Source: Streptomyces filamentosus (GTDB taxonomy: Bacteria > Actinomycetota > Actinomycetes > Streptomycetales > Streptomycetaceae). From it: a DNA stretch of 64,000 nucleotides. Shown piece after piece: positions 31,344 through 39,180 of this stretch. How positions within the stretch are numbered: the stretch's first letter is position 1; each line of letters opens with the position of its first letter. The notes below the pieces were generated by a model, which did not search any database, had not been told where the DNA came from, and worked only from the letters and a program-made list of their open reading frames with translations. The stretch lies in the NCBI RefSeq assembly GCF_014654895.1, contig NZ_BNBE01000001.1, forward strand, positions 3,680,501 to 3,744,500, written 5' to 3'. The position numbers and the translations under genes are program-made.

Positions 31344-33161
31344 CTACTCGACCGTGACGGACTTGGCCAGGTTGCGCGGCTTGTCGATGTCGCGGCCCAT
31401 GGCGAGGGCGGTGTGGTACGCGAAGAGCTGGAGCGGGATGCCCATGAGGATCGGGTCGAGCTCGTCCTCGTTCTTCGGCACGACGATGGTGTGGTCGGCC
31501 TTGGCCTGCGGCTGGTGCGCGACGGCGAGGATGCGGCCGGAGCGGGCCTTGATCTCCTCCAGGGCCGCGCGGTTCTTCTCCAGCAGGTCGTCGTCGGGGA
31601 CGATCGCGACCGTCGGCAGGGCGGGCTCGATGAGGGCGAGCGGGCCGTGCTTCAGCTCGGAGGCCGGGTACGCCTCGGCGTGGATGTAGGAGATCTCCTT
31701 CAGCTTGAGGGAGGCCTCCAGGGCGACCGGGTAGCCCCGGACGCGGCCGATGAACATCATCGACTGGGCGCCGGCGTACTCCGCGGCGATCTGCTTGATC
31801 TCGTCCTCGGACTTGAGGATCTCCTCGATCTGGGCCGGCAGCTTGCGCAGGCCCTCGATGATCCGCTTGCCGTCGGTGACGGACAGGTCGCGGATGCGGC
31901 CGAGGTGCAGGGCGAGGAGCGCGAAGGCGACCACCGTGTTGGTGAAGCACTTGGTGGAGACGACGCAGACCTCGGGGCCGGCGTGGACGTAGACGCCGCC
32001 GTCGGCCTCGCGGGCGATGGCGGAGCCCACCACGTTGACCACGCCGAGGACGCGGGCGCCCTTGCGCTTGAGCTCCTGGACGGCGGCGAGCACGTCGTAG
32101 GTCTCGCCGGACTGGGAGACGGCGATGTAGAGGGTGTCGGGGTCCACGACCGGGTTGCGGTAGCGGAACTCGGAGGCCGGCTCGGCGTCGGCCGGGATGC
32201 GGGCCATGCCCTCGATGAGGGAGGCGCCGATCAGACCGGCGTGGTACGAGGTGCCGCAGCCGAGGATCTTGATGCGGCGGATGGTGCGGGCCTCGCGCGG
32301 GTCGAGGTTGAGGCCGCCGAGGTGCACGGTGGAGAAGCGGTCGTCGATCCGGCCGCGCAGCACGCGGTCGACCGCGTCGGGCTGCTCGGAGATCTCCTTG
32401 TGCATGTACGTGTCGTGGCCGCCCATGTCGTAGGAGGCGGCCTCCCACTCGACGGTCTCGGGGGTCGCCGTGGTGGAGGCGCCCGCGACCGTGTAGGTGC
32501 GGAAGTCGTCGGCCTTGAGGGTGGCCATCTCGCCGTCGTCGAGGGTGACGACCTGGCGGGTGTGGGCGATGAGCGCGGCCACGTCGGAGGCGACCAGCAT
32601 CTCCTTCTCGCCGATGCCGAGGATGACCGGCGAGCCGTTGCGGGCGACGACGATGCGGTCGTTGAAGTCGGCGTGCATCACGGCGATGCCGTAGGTGCCC
32701 TCGATCACCTTGAGCGCGTCGCGGACCTTGTCCTCCAGGGACTCGGCCTGCGAGCGGGCGATGAGGTGGGTGATGACCTCGGTGTCGGTCTCGGAGGCGA
32801 AGACGACGCCGTCGGCCTCCAGCTTGGCGCGGAGCTCCTGGGCGTTGTCGACGATGCCGTTGTGGACGACGGCGACCTTGTTCTCGGGGTCCAGGTGCGG
32901 GTGCGAGTTGTGGTCGCTCGGGGCGCCGTGGGTGGCCCAGCGGGTGTGCGCGATGCCGGTGGTGCCCGAGAAGCGCTTGGGGACGCGGGCTTCCAGGTCG
33001 CGGACCCGGCCCTTGGCCTTGACCATCTTCAGCGCCGCGCTCTTCGGGCTGTTGATGACGAGACCGGCGGAGTCGTAACCGCGGTACTCCAGGCGGGCCA
33101 GGCCCTCCAGGAGCAGCGGCGCCACGTCGCGCTTACCGATGTAACCGACAATTCCGCACAT
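31344..33161 (-). CDS. glmS: Glutamine-fructose-6-phosphate aminotransferase (isomerizing)
   Basis: 605 residues. It makes glucosamine-6-phosphate for peptidoglycan. Cys2 of MCGIVGYIG is the N-terminal nucleophile of the class II glutaminase domain (1-~230, with RWATHGAPSDHNSHPH). Two SIS isomerase domains follow (CGTSYHAGLIG; SQSGETYD; HGPLALIEP), ending in the conserved KPRNLAKSVTVE. GGAGGGG precedes the ATG. No glmS ribozyme core is recognisable in the short leader. The small gene at 33200 lies directly upstream on the same strand. Confidence 0.97.
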   Translation of the reverse strand: MCGIVGYIGKRDVAPLLLEGLARLEYRGYDSAGLVINSPKSAALKMVKAKGRVRDLEARVPKRFSGTTGIAHTRWATHGAPSDHNSHPHLDPENKVAVVHNGIVDNAQELRAKLEADGVVFASETDTEVITHLIARSQAESLEDKVRDALKVIEGTYGIAVMHADFNDRIVVARNGSPVILGIGEKEMLVASDVAALIAHTRQVVTLDDGEMATLKADDFRTYTVAGASTTATPETVEWEAASYDMGGHDTYMHKEISEQPDAVDRVLRGRIDDRFSTVHLGGLNLDPREARTIRRIKILGCGTSYHAGLIGASLIEGMARIPADAEPASEFRYRNPVVDPDTLYIAVSQSGETYDVLAAVQELKRKGARVLGVVNVVGSAIAREADGGVYVHAGPEVCVVSTKCFTNTVVAFALLALHLGRIRDLSVTDGKRIIEGLRKLPAQIEEILKSEDEIKQIAAEYAGAQSMMFIGRVRGYPVALEASLKLKEISYIHAEAYPASELKHGPLALIEPALPTVAIVPDDDLLEKNRAALEEIKARSGRILAVAHQPQAKADHTIVVPKNEDELDPILMGIPLQLFAYHTALAMGRDIDKPRNLAKSVTVE

Positions 33162-33199
33162 AAAGGAAACCCCTCCGGTTGGTGAGAGTGCTGTGGTGC

Positions 33200-33511
33200 T
33201 CAGCCGTAGACGATCCGGCGCAGCTGCCGGAGCGAGAGCTCCGGCGGTGCGACGGCCCGGTGCGGCAGTTCGCCCGAGATCCGTTCGAAGATCTCCGCGT
33301 TCACCGCGCCGCCGGACTGCAGCTCGCGGTGGCGGCGCCGGACGAACTCCTCGGTCGTCTCGTCGAAGTACGCCAGCACGTCGAGCACCACCCGGGCGGC
33401 CTCACCACGCTGGAGCGCGGTGCTCCGGACCAGATGGTCGATGAGGTCGTCATGGGACGGGCGGCGTTCGAGCACCCATGAATATTGAGGGGTGAATCCG
33501 GGTTCCCGCAA
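33200..33511 (-). CDS. Small conserved hypothetical protein upstream of glmS
   Basis: 103 residues; TTG 33511 is the only start that keeps MREPGFTPQYSWV, with AGGA close upstream, so the start is uncertain. The sequence is soluble and helical. DDLIDHLVRSTALQRGEAARVVLDVLAYF resembles the first two helices of HU-type DNA-binding proteins, but the beta-arm is missing and this likeness may be fortuitous. It sits 38 bp upstream of glmS and may be cotranscribed with it. The 222 bp upstream (33512-33733) show no gene. Confidence 0.7.
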   Translation of the reverse strand: MREPGFTPQYSWVLERRPSHDDLIDHLVRSTALQRGEAARVVLDVLAYFDETTEEFVRRRHRELQSGGAVNAEIFERISGELPHRAVAPPELSLRQLRRIVYG

Positions 33512-33733
33512 GAATCCTGCCCGAAATCGGGCAGGGACCGCATGATCATCGGCCTGGAGGCGCCTTTTGGTCCAGACCTTGGCCGTTTCGGTGAGGGGGG
33601 CGGTGGGCGGGGCGACCCTCAGTAAGAGGAGGTGCCCCCGGATTCCGGCGGCCCGCCGTCCTCCGTCCGGCAGGACACGCTCCGTCGCCGGGATGTGACG
33701 CAGACCTCCGGGCCCCGGGTCTGTCGATCGAAC

Positions 33734-33752
33734 TGAGGTTAGGCTAACCTGC
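33734..33752. promoter_or_regulatory. Iron box 1 (DmdR/IdeR operator) upstream of desE
   Basis: TGAGGTTAGGCTAACCTGC matches 16 of 19 positions of the iron-box consensus TTAGGTTAGGCTAACCTAA, with a perfect core palindrome. DmdR1 with Fe2+ binds such sites and represses siderophore genes. Confidence 0.92.
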
Positions 33753-33758
33753 TCGCCG

Positions 33759-33777
33759 TGAGGTAAGGCTTACCTAC
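33759..33777. promoter_or_regulatory. Iron box 2 upstream of desE
   Basis: TGAGGTAAGGCTTACCTAC, a second DmdR-type palindrome (arms AGGTAAG/CTTACCT), is centred 25 bp after the first. The desE ATG is 49 bp downstream. Two nearby boxes suggest cooperative or tighter repression than a single site. Confidence 0.85.
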
Positions 33778-33825
33778 CTCGAACCGCCCAGGCCGACCCC
33801 GGCACGTACCGAAAGCGACTTCGCC

Positions 33826-34878
33826 ATGCCCAGCAGCGCCCGAGCCACCTCCCTCACCCGTCGCGGCATCCTCGCCGCGGGCGGCGCCCTCGGGCTCGGC
33901 GCCGTGCTCGCCGCCTGCGGCGACAGTGACAGCGGCAAAAAGGGCTCCGGGGCGAGCGCCTCGGCGAAGTCCGGCTCCTGGGAGTTCAAGGACGACCGCG
34001 GCCAGACGGTGAAGACGAAGGCCACGCCGAAGAACATCGTCGCCTTCACCGGCATGGCCGCCGCCCTCAAGGACTTCGGCGTCGAGGTCACCGGCGTCTT
34101 CGGCCCGACCTACGTCGAGGACCCGAAGACCAAGGAGAGGAAGCCCGACGTCCAGGCCGGCGACCTCGACATCACCAAGGTGAAGGTCATCGGCAACGTC
34201 TGGGGCGAGTTCAAGATCGAGGAGTACCTCAAGCTCCAGCCCGAGGTCCTCATCACCGACATGTGGGAGAAGGACGCCCTCTGGTACGTGCCGGAGGAGC
34301 AGAAGGCCAAGATCCTGAAGATCGCGCCGAGCGTCGCCCTGTGGGCCGCCGGCAAGTCCATGCCGTCCGTGCTCCAGCGCCACGCCGACCTGGCCGCCTC
34401 CCTCGGCGCCGACGTGAACAGCGAGCAGGTCAAGAAGGACAAGGCCCGCTTCGAGGCCGCCGCCGAGCGCCTGCGCAAGGTCGCGCAGGGCAAGAAGGAC
34501 ATCAAGGTCCTCATCGGCTCCGGCGACCCGAACACCTTCTACGTCTCCACCCCGGTCCGCCCGACCGACACGCTCTTCTTCCAGGAGCTGGGCATCAACC
34601 TCGTCGTCCCGACGAAGCTGGACCCGTCCGGCTGGTTCGAGCTCCTCAGCTGGGAGAACGTCGACAAGTACAAGGCCGACGTCATCCTCCTCGACAACCG
34701 CACCGGCACCCTCCAGCCCGAGCAGCTGAAGGCCAAGCCGACCTGGGCCGCGCTGCCCGCCGTCAAGGCCGGCCAGGTCTTCCCGCGCGTGACCGAGCCC
34801 GTCTACTCCTACGCCAAGTGCGCGCCGCTCCTGGAGGACCTGGCGACCGCCCTGGAGAACGCGAAGAAGGTGTCCTGA
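33826..34878 (+). CDS. desE: Ferrioxamine-binding lipoprotein DesE
   Basis: 350 residues. A twin-arginine-like lipoprotein signal (TRRGILAAGGALGLGAVLAAC, lipidated Cys at about residue 31) is followed by a class III periplasmic-binding fold of the FhuD/BtuF type (DDRGQTVKTKATPKNIVAF, ITDMWEKDALWYVPEEQ, VFPRVTEPVYSYAKCAPLLE). DesE captures ferrioxamines at the cell surface for import. The gene is immediately followed by desF (4-bp gap) and preceded by two iron boxes, so it is iron-repressed. No permease genes are in the window. Confidence 0.95.
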   Translation: MPSSARATSLTRRGILAAGGALGLGAVLAACGDSDSGKKGSGASASAKSGSWEFKDDRGQTVKTKATPKNIVAFTGMAAALKDFGVEVTGVFGPTYVEDPKTKERKPDVQAGDLDITKVKVIGNVWGEFKIEEYLKLQPEVLITDMWEKDALWYVPEEQKAKILKIAPSVALWAAGKSMPSVLQRHADLAASLGADVNSEQVKKDKARFEAAAERLRKVAQGKKDIKVLIGSGDPNTFYVSTPVRPTDTLFFQELGINLVVPTKLDPSGWFELLSWENVDKYKADVILLDNRTGTLQPEQLKAKPTWAALPAVKAGQVFPRVTEPVYSYAKCAPLLEDLATALENAKKVS

Positions 34879-34882
34879 CCCG

Positions 34883-35773
34883 ATGACGACCGCCGAGACC
34901 GCCCCGTTCCAGTTCTTCTCCCTCCAGGTCGACCGGACGCGGCGGCTCGGCCCGTCGCTGGTCCGCGTCACCTTCACCGGAGCGACCGGCGAGGAGCTCA
35001 AGGGCTTCGCCGCCGGGGGCCGCGACCAGTCGCTCTCCCTCTTCCTGCCGCACCCCGGCCAGGACGCCCCGGTCCTGCCGCCGCTCGACGACCCCGACAT
35101 GTACGGGATCCTCGGCGCCTGGCGGGCCATGCCGGCCGACGTCCGGGCCGTGATGCGCTCGTACACGGTCCGCGAGCAGCGCACCGGGCCCGACGAGGTC
35201 GACATCGACTTCGCCGTCCACGAGGACGGCGGCCCGGCCTGCCGCTGGGCGCAGCACGCGAAGCCCGGCGACCGGGTGGTCGTGCTCGGCCCGGCGGTCG
35301 CCGACAACACCGGGGTCCGCTTCCGGCTGCCGGAGGACGCCGACTCGGTGCTCATCTGCGCCGACGAGACGGCGCTGCCCGCCGCCTCCGCGATCCTGGA
35401 GTGGCTGCCGGCCGAGACCCGGGCCCGGGTCTTCCTCGAAGTGCCGTACTCCGGCGACCGGATGGAACTTGCGACGCAGGCGGACGCCACCGTCACCTGG
35501 CTCGTGCGGGAGGAGGGCGCGCCCTCCGGCCCGGAGGCGATCGCGGGCGCGGAGCTGCCCGGGGAGTCCCCGTACGTGTGGATCGCGGGCGAGTCCGGTG
35601 CGGTCAAGGCGCTGCGGCGGCACTTCGTGCGCGAACGCGGCCTGGACCGGCGCCGGGTGACCTTCGTGGGCTACTGGCGCAAGGGGCTGTCCGAGGACGC
35701 CCTGCGCGAGGTGCCGGACGAGGCGGCCCAGGACGCGGACCAGGACGCGGCACAGGCCGCCGTGCAGAACTGA
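34883..35773 (+). CDS. desF: Siderophore-interacting flavoprotein DesF (ferri-siderophore reductase)
   Basis: 296 residues of the SIP/ViuB family. The N-terminal FAD-binding barrel is marked by RSYTVREQR (R-x-Y-T), with MYGILGAWRAMP nearby, and the NAD(P)H domain by VLICADETALPAASAILEWL and the C-terminal FVGYWRKGLSEDAL. Such enzymes reduce Fe(III) in the imported siderophore and release Fe(II). The last 20 residues are an Asp/Ala/Gln-rich tail. Its position between desE and desA matches the known desEF-desABCD arrangement. A terminator follows, so desABCD has its own promoter. Confidence 0.93.
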   Translation: MTTAETAPFQFFSLQVDRTRRLGPSLVRVTFTGATGEELKGFAAGGRDQSLSLFLPHPGQDAPVLPPLDDPDMYGILGAWRAMPADVRAVMRSYTVREQRTGPDEVDIDFAVHEDGGPACRWAQHAKPGDRVVVLGPAVADNTGVRFRLPEDADSVLICADETALPAASAILEWLPAETRARVFLEVPYSGDRMELATQADATVTWLVREEGAPSGPEAIAGAELPGESPYVWIAGESGAVKALRRHFVRERGLDRRRVTFVGYWRKGLSEDALREVPDEAAQDADQDAAQAAVQN

Positions 35774-35807
35774 CGGGCGCTCAAGCAGCCTTCAGGTCAA
35801 GGGCTTT

Positions 35808-35839
35808 CGGCCCCCCACCGTTCATCGGGTGGGGGGCCG
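35808..35839 (+). terminator. Terminator of desEF
   Basis: CGGCCCCCCACC and GGTGGGGGGCCG pair perfectly over 12 bp with an 8-nt loop, 35 bp after the desF stop and 14 bp before the iron box of desA. Confidence 0.88.
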
Positions 35840-35852
35840 TTGTCGTATCAAA

Positions 35853-35871
35853 TTAGGTTAGGCTAACCTTA
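35853..35871. promoter_or_regulatory. Iron box upstream of desA
   Basis: TTAGGTTAGGCTAACCTTA matches 18 of 19 positions of the DmdR/IdeR consensus. It is 54 bp before the desA ATG and controls the desABCD operon. Confidence 0.95.
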
Positions 35872-35925
35872 CTTCAGCACCAACGGTTGCGTATTCCGCG
35901 TCCCTCGTCCCGGAAGGGCCCCCAC

Positions 35926-37365
35926 ATGCGTTCGCACCTGCTCAACGACACGACGGCGGAGAGCTACCGGCGCTCCGTCACCGACGGGGTCGAGCGGGTG
36001 GCGAGGAAACTCGCCGCGACGCGCGGCCCGTTCACCGGCGTCACCCCCGCCGAACTGGCGCCCGTGATCGACGCCGTGGACCTCGACCGCCCCCTCGGTG
36101 ACGCCTCCGCCGCCCTCGACGAGCTGGAGGACGTCTACCTCCGCGACGCGGTCTACTTCCACCACCCGCGCTACCTCGGCCACCTCAACTGCCCGGTCGT
36201 CATCCCCGCCGTCCTCGGCGAGGCCGTCCTCTCGGCCGTCAACTCCTCCCTCGACACCTGGGACCAGTCCGCCGGCGCCACCCTCATCGAGCGGAAACTG
36301 ATCGACTGGACCACCGCCCGCATCGGCCTCGGCCCGCTCGCCGACGGCGTGTTCACCAGCGGCGGCACCCAGTCCAACCTCCAGGCGCTGCTGCTCGCCC
36401 GCGAGGAGGCCGGCACCACCGACCTGTCCCGCCTGCGGATCTTCTCCTCCGAGTGCAGCCACTTCTCCGTCCAGAAGTCGGCCACCCTCCTCGGCCTCGG
36501 CCACGAGGCCGTCATCTCGATCCCGGTCGACCGGAACAAGCGGATGCAGTCCGTCATCCTCGCCGCCGAGCTGGAGACCTGCCGCGCCGAGGGCCTGATC
36601 CCGATGGCCATCGTCGCCACCGCCGGCACCACCGACTTCGGCTCCATCGACCCGCTCCCGGAGATCGCCGCCCTCGCCGAGGAGTACGGCGCCTGGATGC
36701 ACGTCGACGCCGCCTACGGCTGCGGCCTGCTCGCCTCGCTGAAGCGCCGCCACCTCCTCGACGGCATCGAGCGCGCCGACTCGGTCACCGTCGACTACCA
36801 CAAGTCCTTCTTCCAGCCGGTGAGTTCCTCCGCGATCCTGGTCCGCGACCGGGCCGCCCTGCGCCACGCCACGTACCACGCGGACTACCTCAACCCGCGC
36901 CGCACCGTCGCCGAGCAGATCCCCAACCAGGTGGACAAGTCGCTCCAGACCACCCGCCGCTTCGACGCCCTCAAGCTGTGGATGACCCTGCGCGTCATGG
37001 GCGCCGACGGCGTCGGCGAACTCTTCGACGAGGTCTGCGACCTGGCCGCCGCCGGCCACGACCTGCTCGCCGCCGACCCCCGCTACGACGTGGTCGTGCA
37101 GCCGCAGCTGTCCACCCTCGTCTACCGCTACGTCCCCGAGGCCGTCACCTCGCCCGCCGAGATCGACCGCGCCAACCTCTACGCCCGCAAGGCGCTCTTC
37201 GCCTCGGGCGAGGCCGTCGTCGCCGGCACCAAGGTCGACGGCCGCCAGTACCTCAAGTTCACCTTGCTCAACCCCGAGACCACGGTGTCCGACATCGCCG
37301 CCGTCCTCGATCTGATCGCCGGCCACGCCGAGCAGTACCTGGGAGAGAACCTTGTCCACGCCTGA
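35926..37365 (+). CDS. desA: Lysine decarboxylase DesA (desferrioxamine biosynthesis)
   Basis: 479 residues from ATG 35926, preceded by GGAAGG; an upstream TTG at 35887 has no binding site. It is a PLP-dependent group II decarboxylase converting lysine to cadaverine. The PLP lysine is K293 in DYHKSFFQP; other landmarks are TSGGTQSNLQALL, CSHFSVQKSA, and WMHVDAAYGCG. It opens the translationally coupled operon desABCD: desB starts inside its last codons. It is controlled by the iron box at 35853. Confidence 0.97.
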   Translation: MRSHLLNDTTAESYRRSVTDGVERVARKLAATRGPFTGVTPAELAPVIDAVDLDRPLGDASAALDELEDVYLRDAVYFHHPRYLGHLNCPVVIPAVLGEAVLSAVNSSLDTWDQSAGATLIERKLIDWTTARIGLGPLADGVFTSGGTQSNLQALLLAREEAGTTDLSRLRIFSSECSHFSVQKSATLLGLGHEAVISIPVDRNKRMQSVILAAELETCRAEGLIPMAIVATAGTTDFGSIDPLPEIAALAEEYGAWMHVDAAYGCGLLASLKRRHLLDGIERADSVTVDYHKSFFQPVSSSAILVRDRAALRHATYHADYLNPRRTVAEQIPNQVDKSLQTTRRFDALKLWMTLRVMGADGVGELFDEVCDLAAAGHDLLAADPRYDVVVQPQLSTLVYRYVPEAVTSPAEIDRANLYARKALFASGEAVVAGTKVDGRQYLKFTLLNPETTVSDIAAVLDLIAGHAEQYLGENLVHA

Positions 37366-38635
37366 GAACGCCGGTACGTACGACTTCATCGGCATCGGGC
37401 TCGGTCCCTTCAACCTGGGCCTCGCCTGCCTGACCGAACCCATCGACGAACTGAACGGCCTCTTCCTGGAGTCCAAGCCGGACTTCGAGTGGCACTCGGG
37501 GATGTTCCTCGACGGCGCCCACCTCCAGACGCCGTTCATGTCGGACCTGGTCACCCTCGCCGACCCGACCTCGCCGTTCTCCTTCCTCAACTACCTGAAG
37601 GAGAAGGGGCGGCTGTACTCGTTCTACATCCGCGAGAACTTCTACCCGCTGCGCGCCGAGTACGACGACTACTGCCGGTGGGCGGCGAACAAGGTCACCT
37701 CGGTCCGCTTCTCCACCACGGTCTCCGCCGTCTCCTACGACGAGGCAGGCCAGGTGTACGTCGTCACCACCGAGTCCGGGGAAACGTTCCTGGCCCGCCG
37801 GATCGTCCTCGGCACCGGCACCCCGGCGTACGTCCCCGACTCCTGCCGGGAGCTGGGCGGCGACCTCATCCACAACTCGCGCTACGTGCCGAACAAGGAA
37901 GCCCTCCAGCGCAAGAAGTCGATCACGATCGTCGGCAGCGGCCAGTCCGCCGCCGAGATCTACCACGACCTCCTGTCGGAGATCGACGTCCACGGATACC
38001 GGCTCAACTGGGTGACCCGCTCCCCGCGCTTCTTCCCGCTGGAGTACACCAAGCTCACCCTGGAGATGACCTCCCCCGAGTACGTGGACTACTTCCACGC
38101 GCTCCCCGAGGAGACCCGCTACCGCCTGGAGTCCCAGCAGAAGGGCCTCTTCAAGGGCATCAACGGCGACCTCATCGACGGCATCTTCGACCTGCTCTAC
38201 CAGAAGAACTTCGCCGGACCGGTCCCCACCCGCCTCCTCACCAACTCCGCGCTGCACACCGCCTCGTACGACGAGACGACCGGCACGTACACCCTCGGCT
38301 TCCGCCAGGAGGAGCAGGAGAAGGAGTACGAGATCGAGACCGAGGGCCTGATCCTCGCCACCGGCTACAAGTACGCCGTCCCCGCCTTCCTGGAGCCCCT
38401 GAAGGACCGGCTGCGCTTCGACGGCCGGGGCCGCTTCGACGTCGCCCGCAACTACGCGGTCGACACCACGGGCCGCGAGGTCTTCCTCCAGAACGCCGGC
38501 GTCCACACCCACTCGATCACCTCGCCCGACCTGGGCATGGGGGCGTACCGCAACGCCTACATCATCGGGGAGATGCTGGGGTCCGAGTACTACCCCGTCG
38601 AGAAGACCATCGCGTTCCAGGAGTTCGCCGTATGA
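37352..38635 (+). CDS. desB: Cadaverine N-monooxygenase DesB
   Basis: 427 residues from TTG 37352, overlapping desA by 14 nt; GGGAGAGA lies upstream of the TTG. It is a flavin N-hydroxylating monooxygenase of the lysine/ornithine type: FAD motif GIGLGPFNLGLACL near residue 14, NADPH motif IVGSGQSAAEIYHDL near residue 193, and the C-terminal ATGYKYAVPAFL. It makes N-hydroxycadaverine. desC begins in its stop codon (ATGA). Confidence 0.97.
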   Translation: MSTPENAGTYDFIGIGLGPFNLGLACLTEPIDELNGLFLESKPDFEWHSGMFLDGAHLQTPFMSDLVTLADPTSPFSFLNYLKEKGRLYSFYIRENFYPLRAEYDDYCRWAANKVTSVRFSTTVSAVSYDEAGQVYVVTTESGETFLARRIVLGTGTPAYVPDSCRELGGDLIHNSRYVPNKEALQRKKSITIVGSGQSAAEIYHDLLSEIDVHGYRLNWVTRSPRFFPLEYTKLTLEMTSPEYVDYFHALPEETRYRLESQQKGLFKGINGDLIDGIFDLLYQKNFAGPVPTRLLTNSALHTASYDETTGTYTLGFRQEEQEKEYEIETEGLILATGYKYAVPAFLEPLKDRLRFDGRGRFDVARNYAVDTTGREVFLQNAGVHTHSITSPDLGMGAYRNAYIIGEMLGSEYYPVEKTIAFQEFAV

Positions 38636-39180
38636 CCGCCCCCGCCACCCCCGCCGTCGAGATCCGGCCCCTCGACCCCCTCAAGGACGCCGAGCTGATC
38701 CACCCCTGGGTCACCCACCCCAAGGCCGCCTTCTGGATGATGCAGGACGCGAAGCTCCAGGACGTGGAGCGCGCCTACATGGAGATCGCCGCGCACCCCC
38801 ACCACGACGCCTTCATCGGCCTCGTCGACGGCGAGCCCGCCTTCCTCATGGAGCGGTACGACCCCGCGGAGGTCGAGCTGGTCGGCCTGTACGAGCCGCA
38901 GCCCGGCGACGTCGGCATGCACTTCCTCGTCGCGCCCACCGACACCCCGGTGCACGGCTTCACCCGCCTGGTGATCACCGCCGTGATGCGGGAGCTGTTC
39001 GCCGACCCGGCGACCGCCCGCGTGGTCGTCGAGCCCGACGTCCGCAACAAGGCCGTGCACGCGCTCAACGAGGCCGTCGGCTTCGTGCCCGAGCGCGCGA
39101 TCCAGAAGCCGGAGAAGGAAGCCCTGCTGAGCTTCTGCACCCGCGCCCAGTTCGAGACCGCCGCCGGAGCGCGCATATGA
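38632..39180 (+). CDS. desC: Acyl-CoA N-acyltransferase DesC
   Basis: 182 residues. GNAT fold related to IucB/RhbD acetylases (VEIRPLDPLKDAELIHPWVT, MHFLVAPTDTPVHGFTRLVI, RVVVEPDVRNKAVHALNEAVGFVP). It acylates N-hydroxycadaverine with succinyl-CoA or acetyl-CoA, giving the hydroxamates that DesD joins. Both ends overlap neighbours by ATGA, so translation is coupled. Confidence 0.96.
   Translation: MTAPATPAVEIRPLDPLKDAELIHPWVTHPKAAFWMMQDAKLQDVERAYMEIAAHPHHDAFIGLVDGEPAFLMERYDPAEVELVGLYEPQPGDVGMHFLVAPTDTPVHGFTRLVITAVMRELFADPATARVVVEPDVRNKAVHALNEAVGFVPERAIQKPEKEALLSFCTRAQFETAAGARI

Noticed and set aside
33162..33199. glmS ribozyme in the glmS leader
   Set aside because: The 38-bp leader is too short and shows no ribozyme core; actinobacteria generally lack it.
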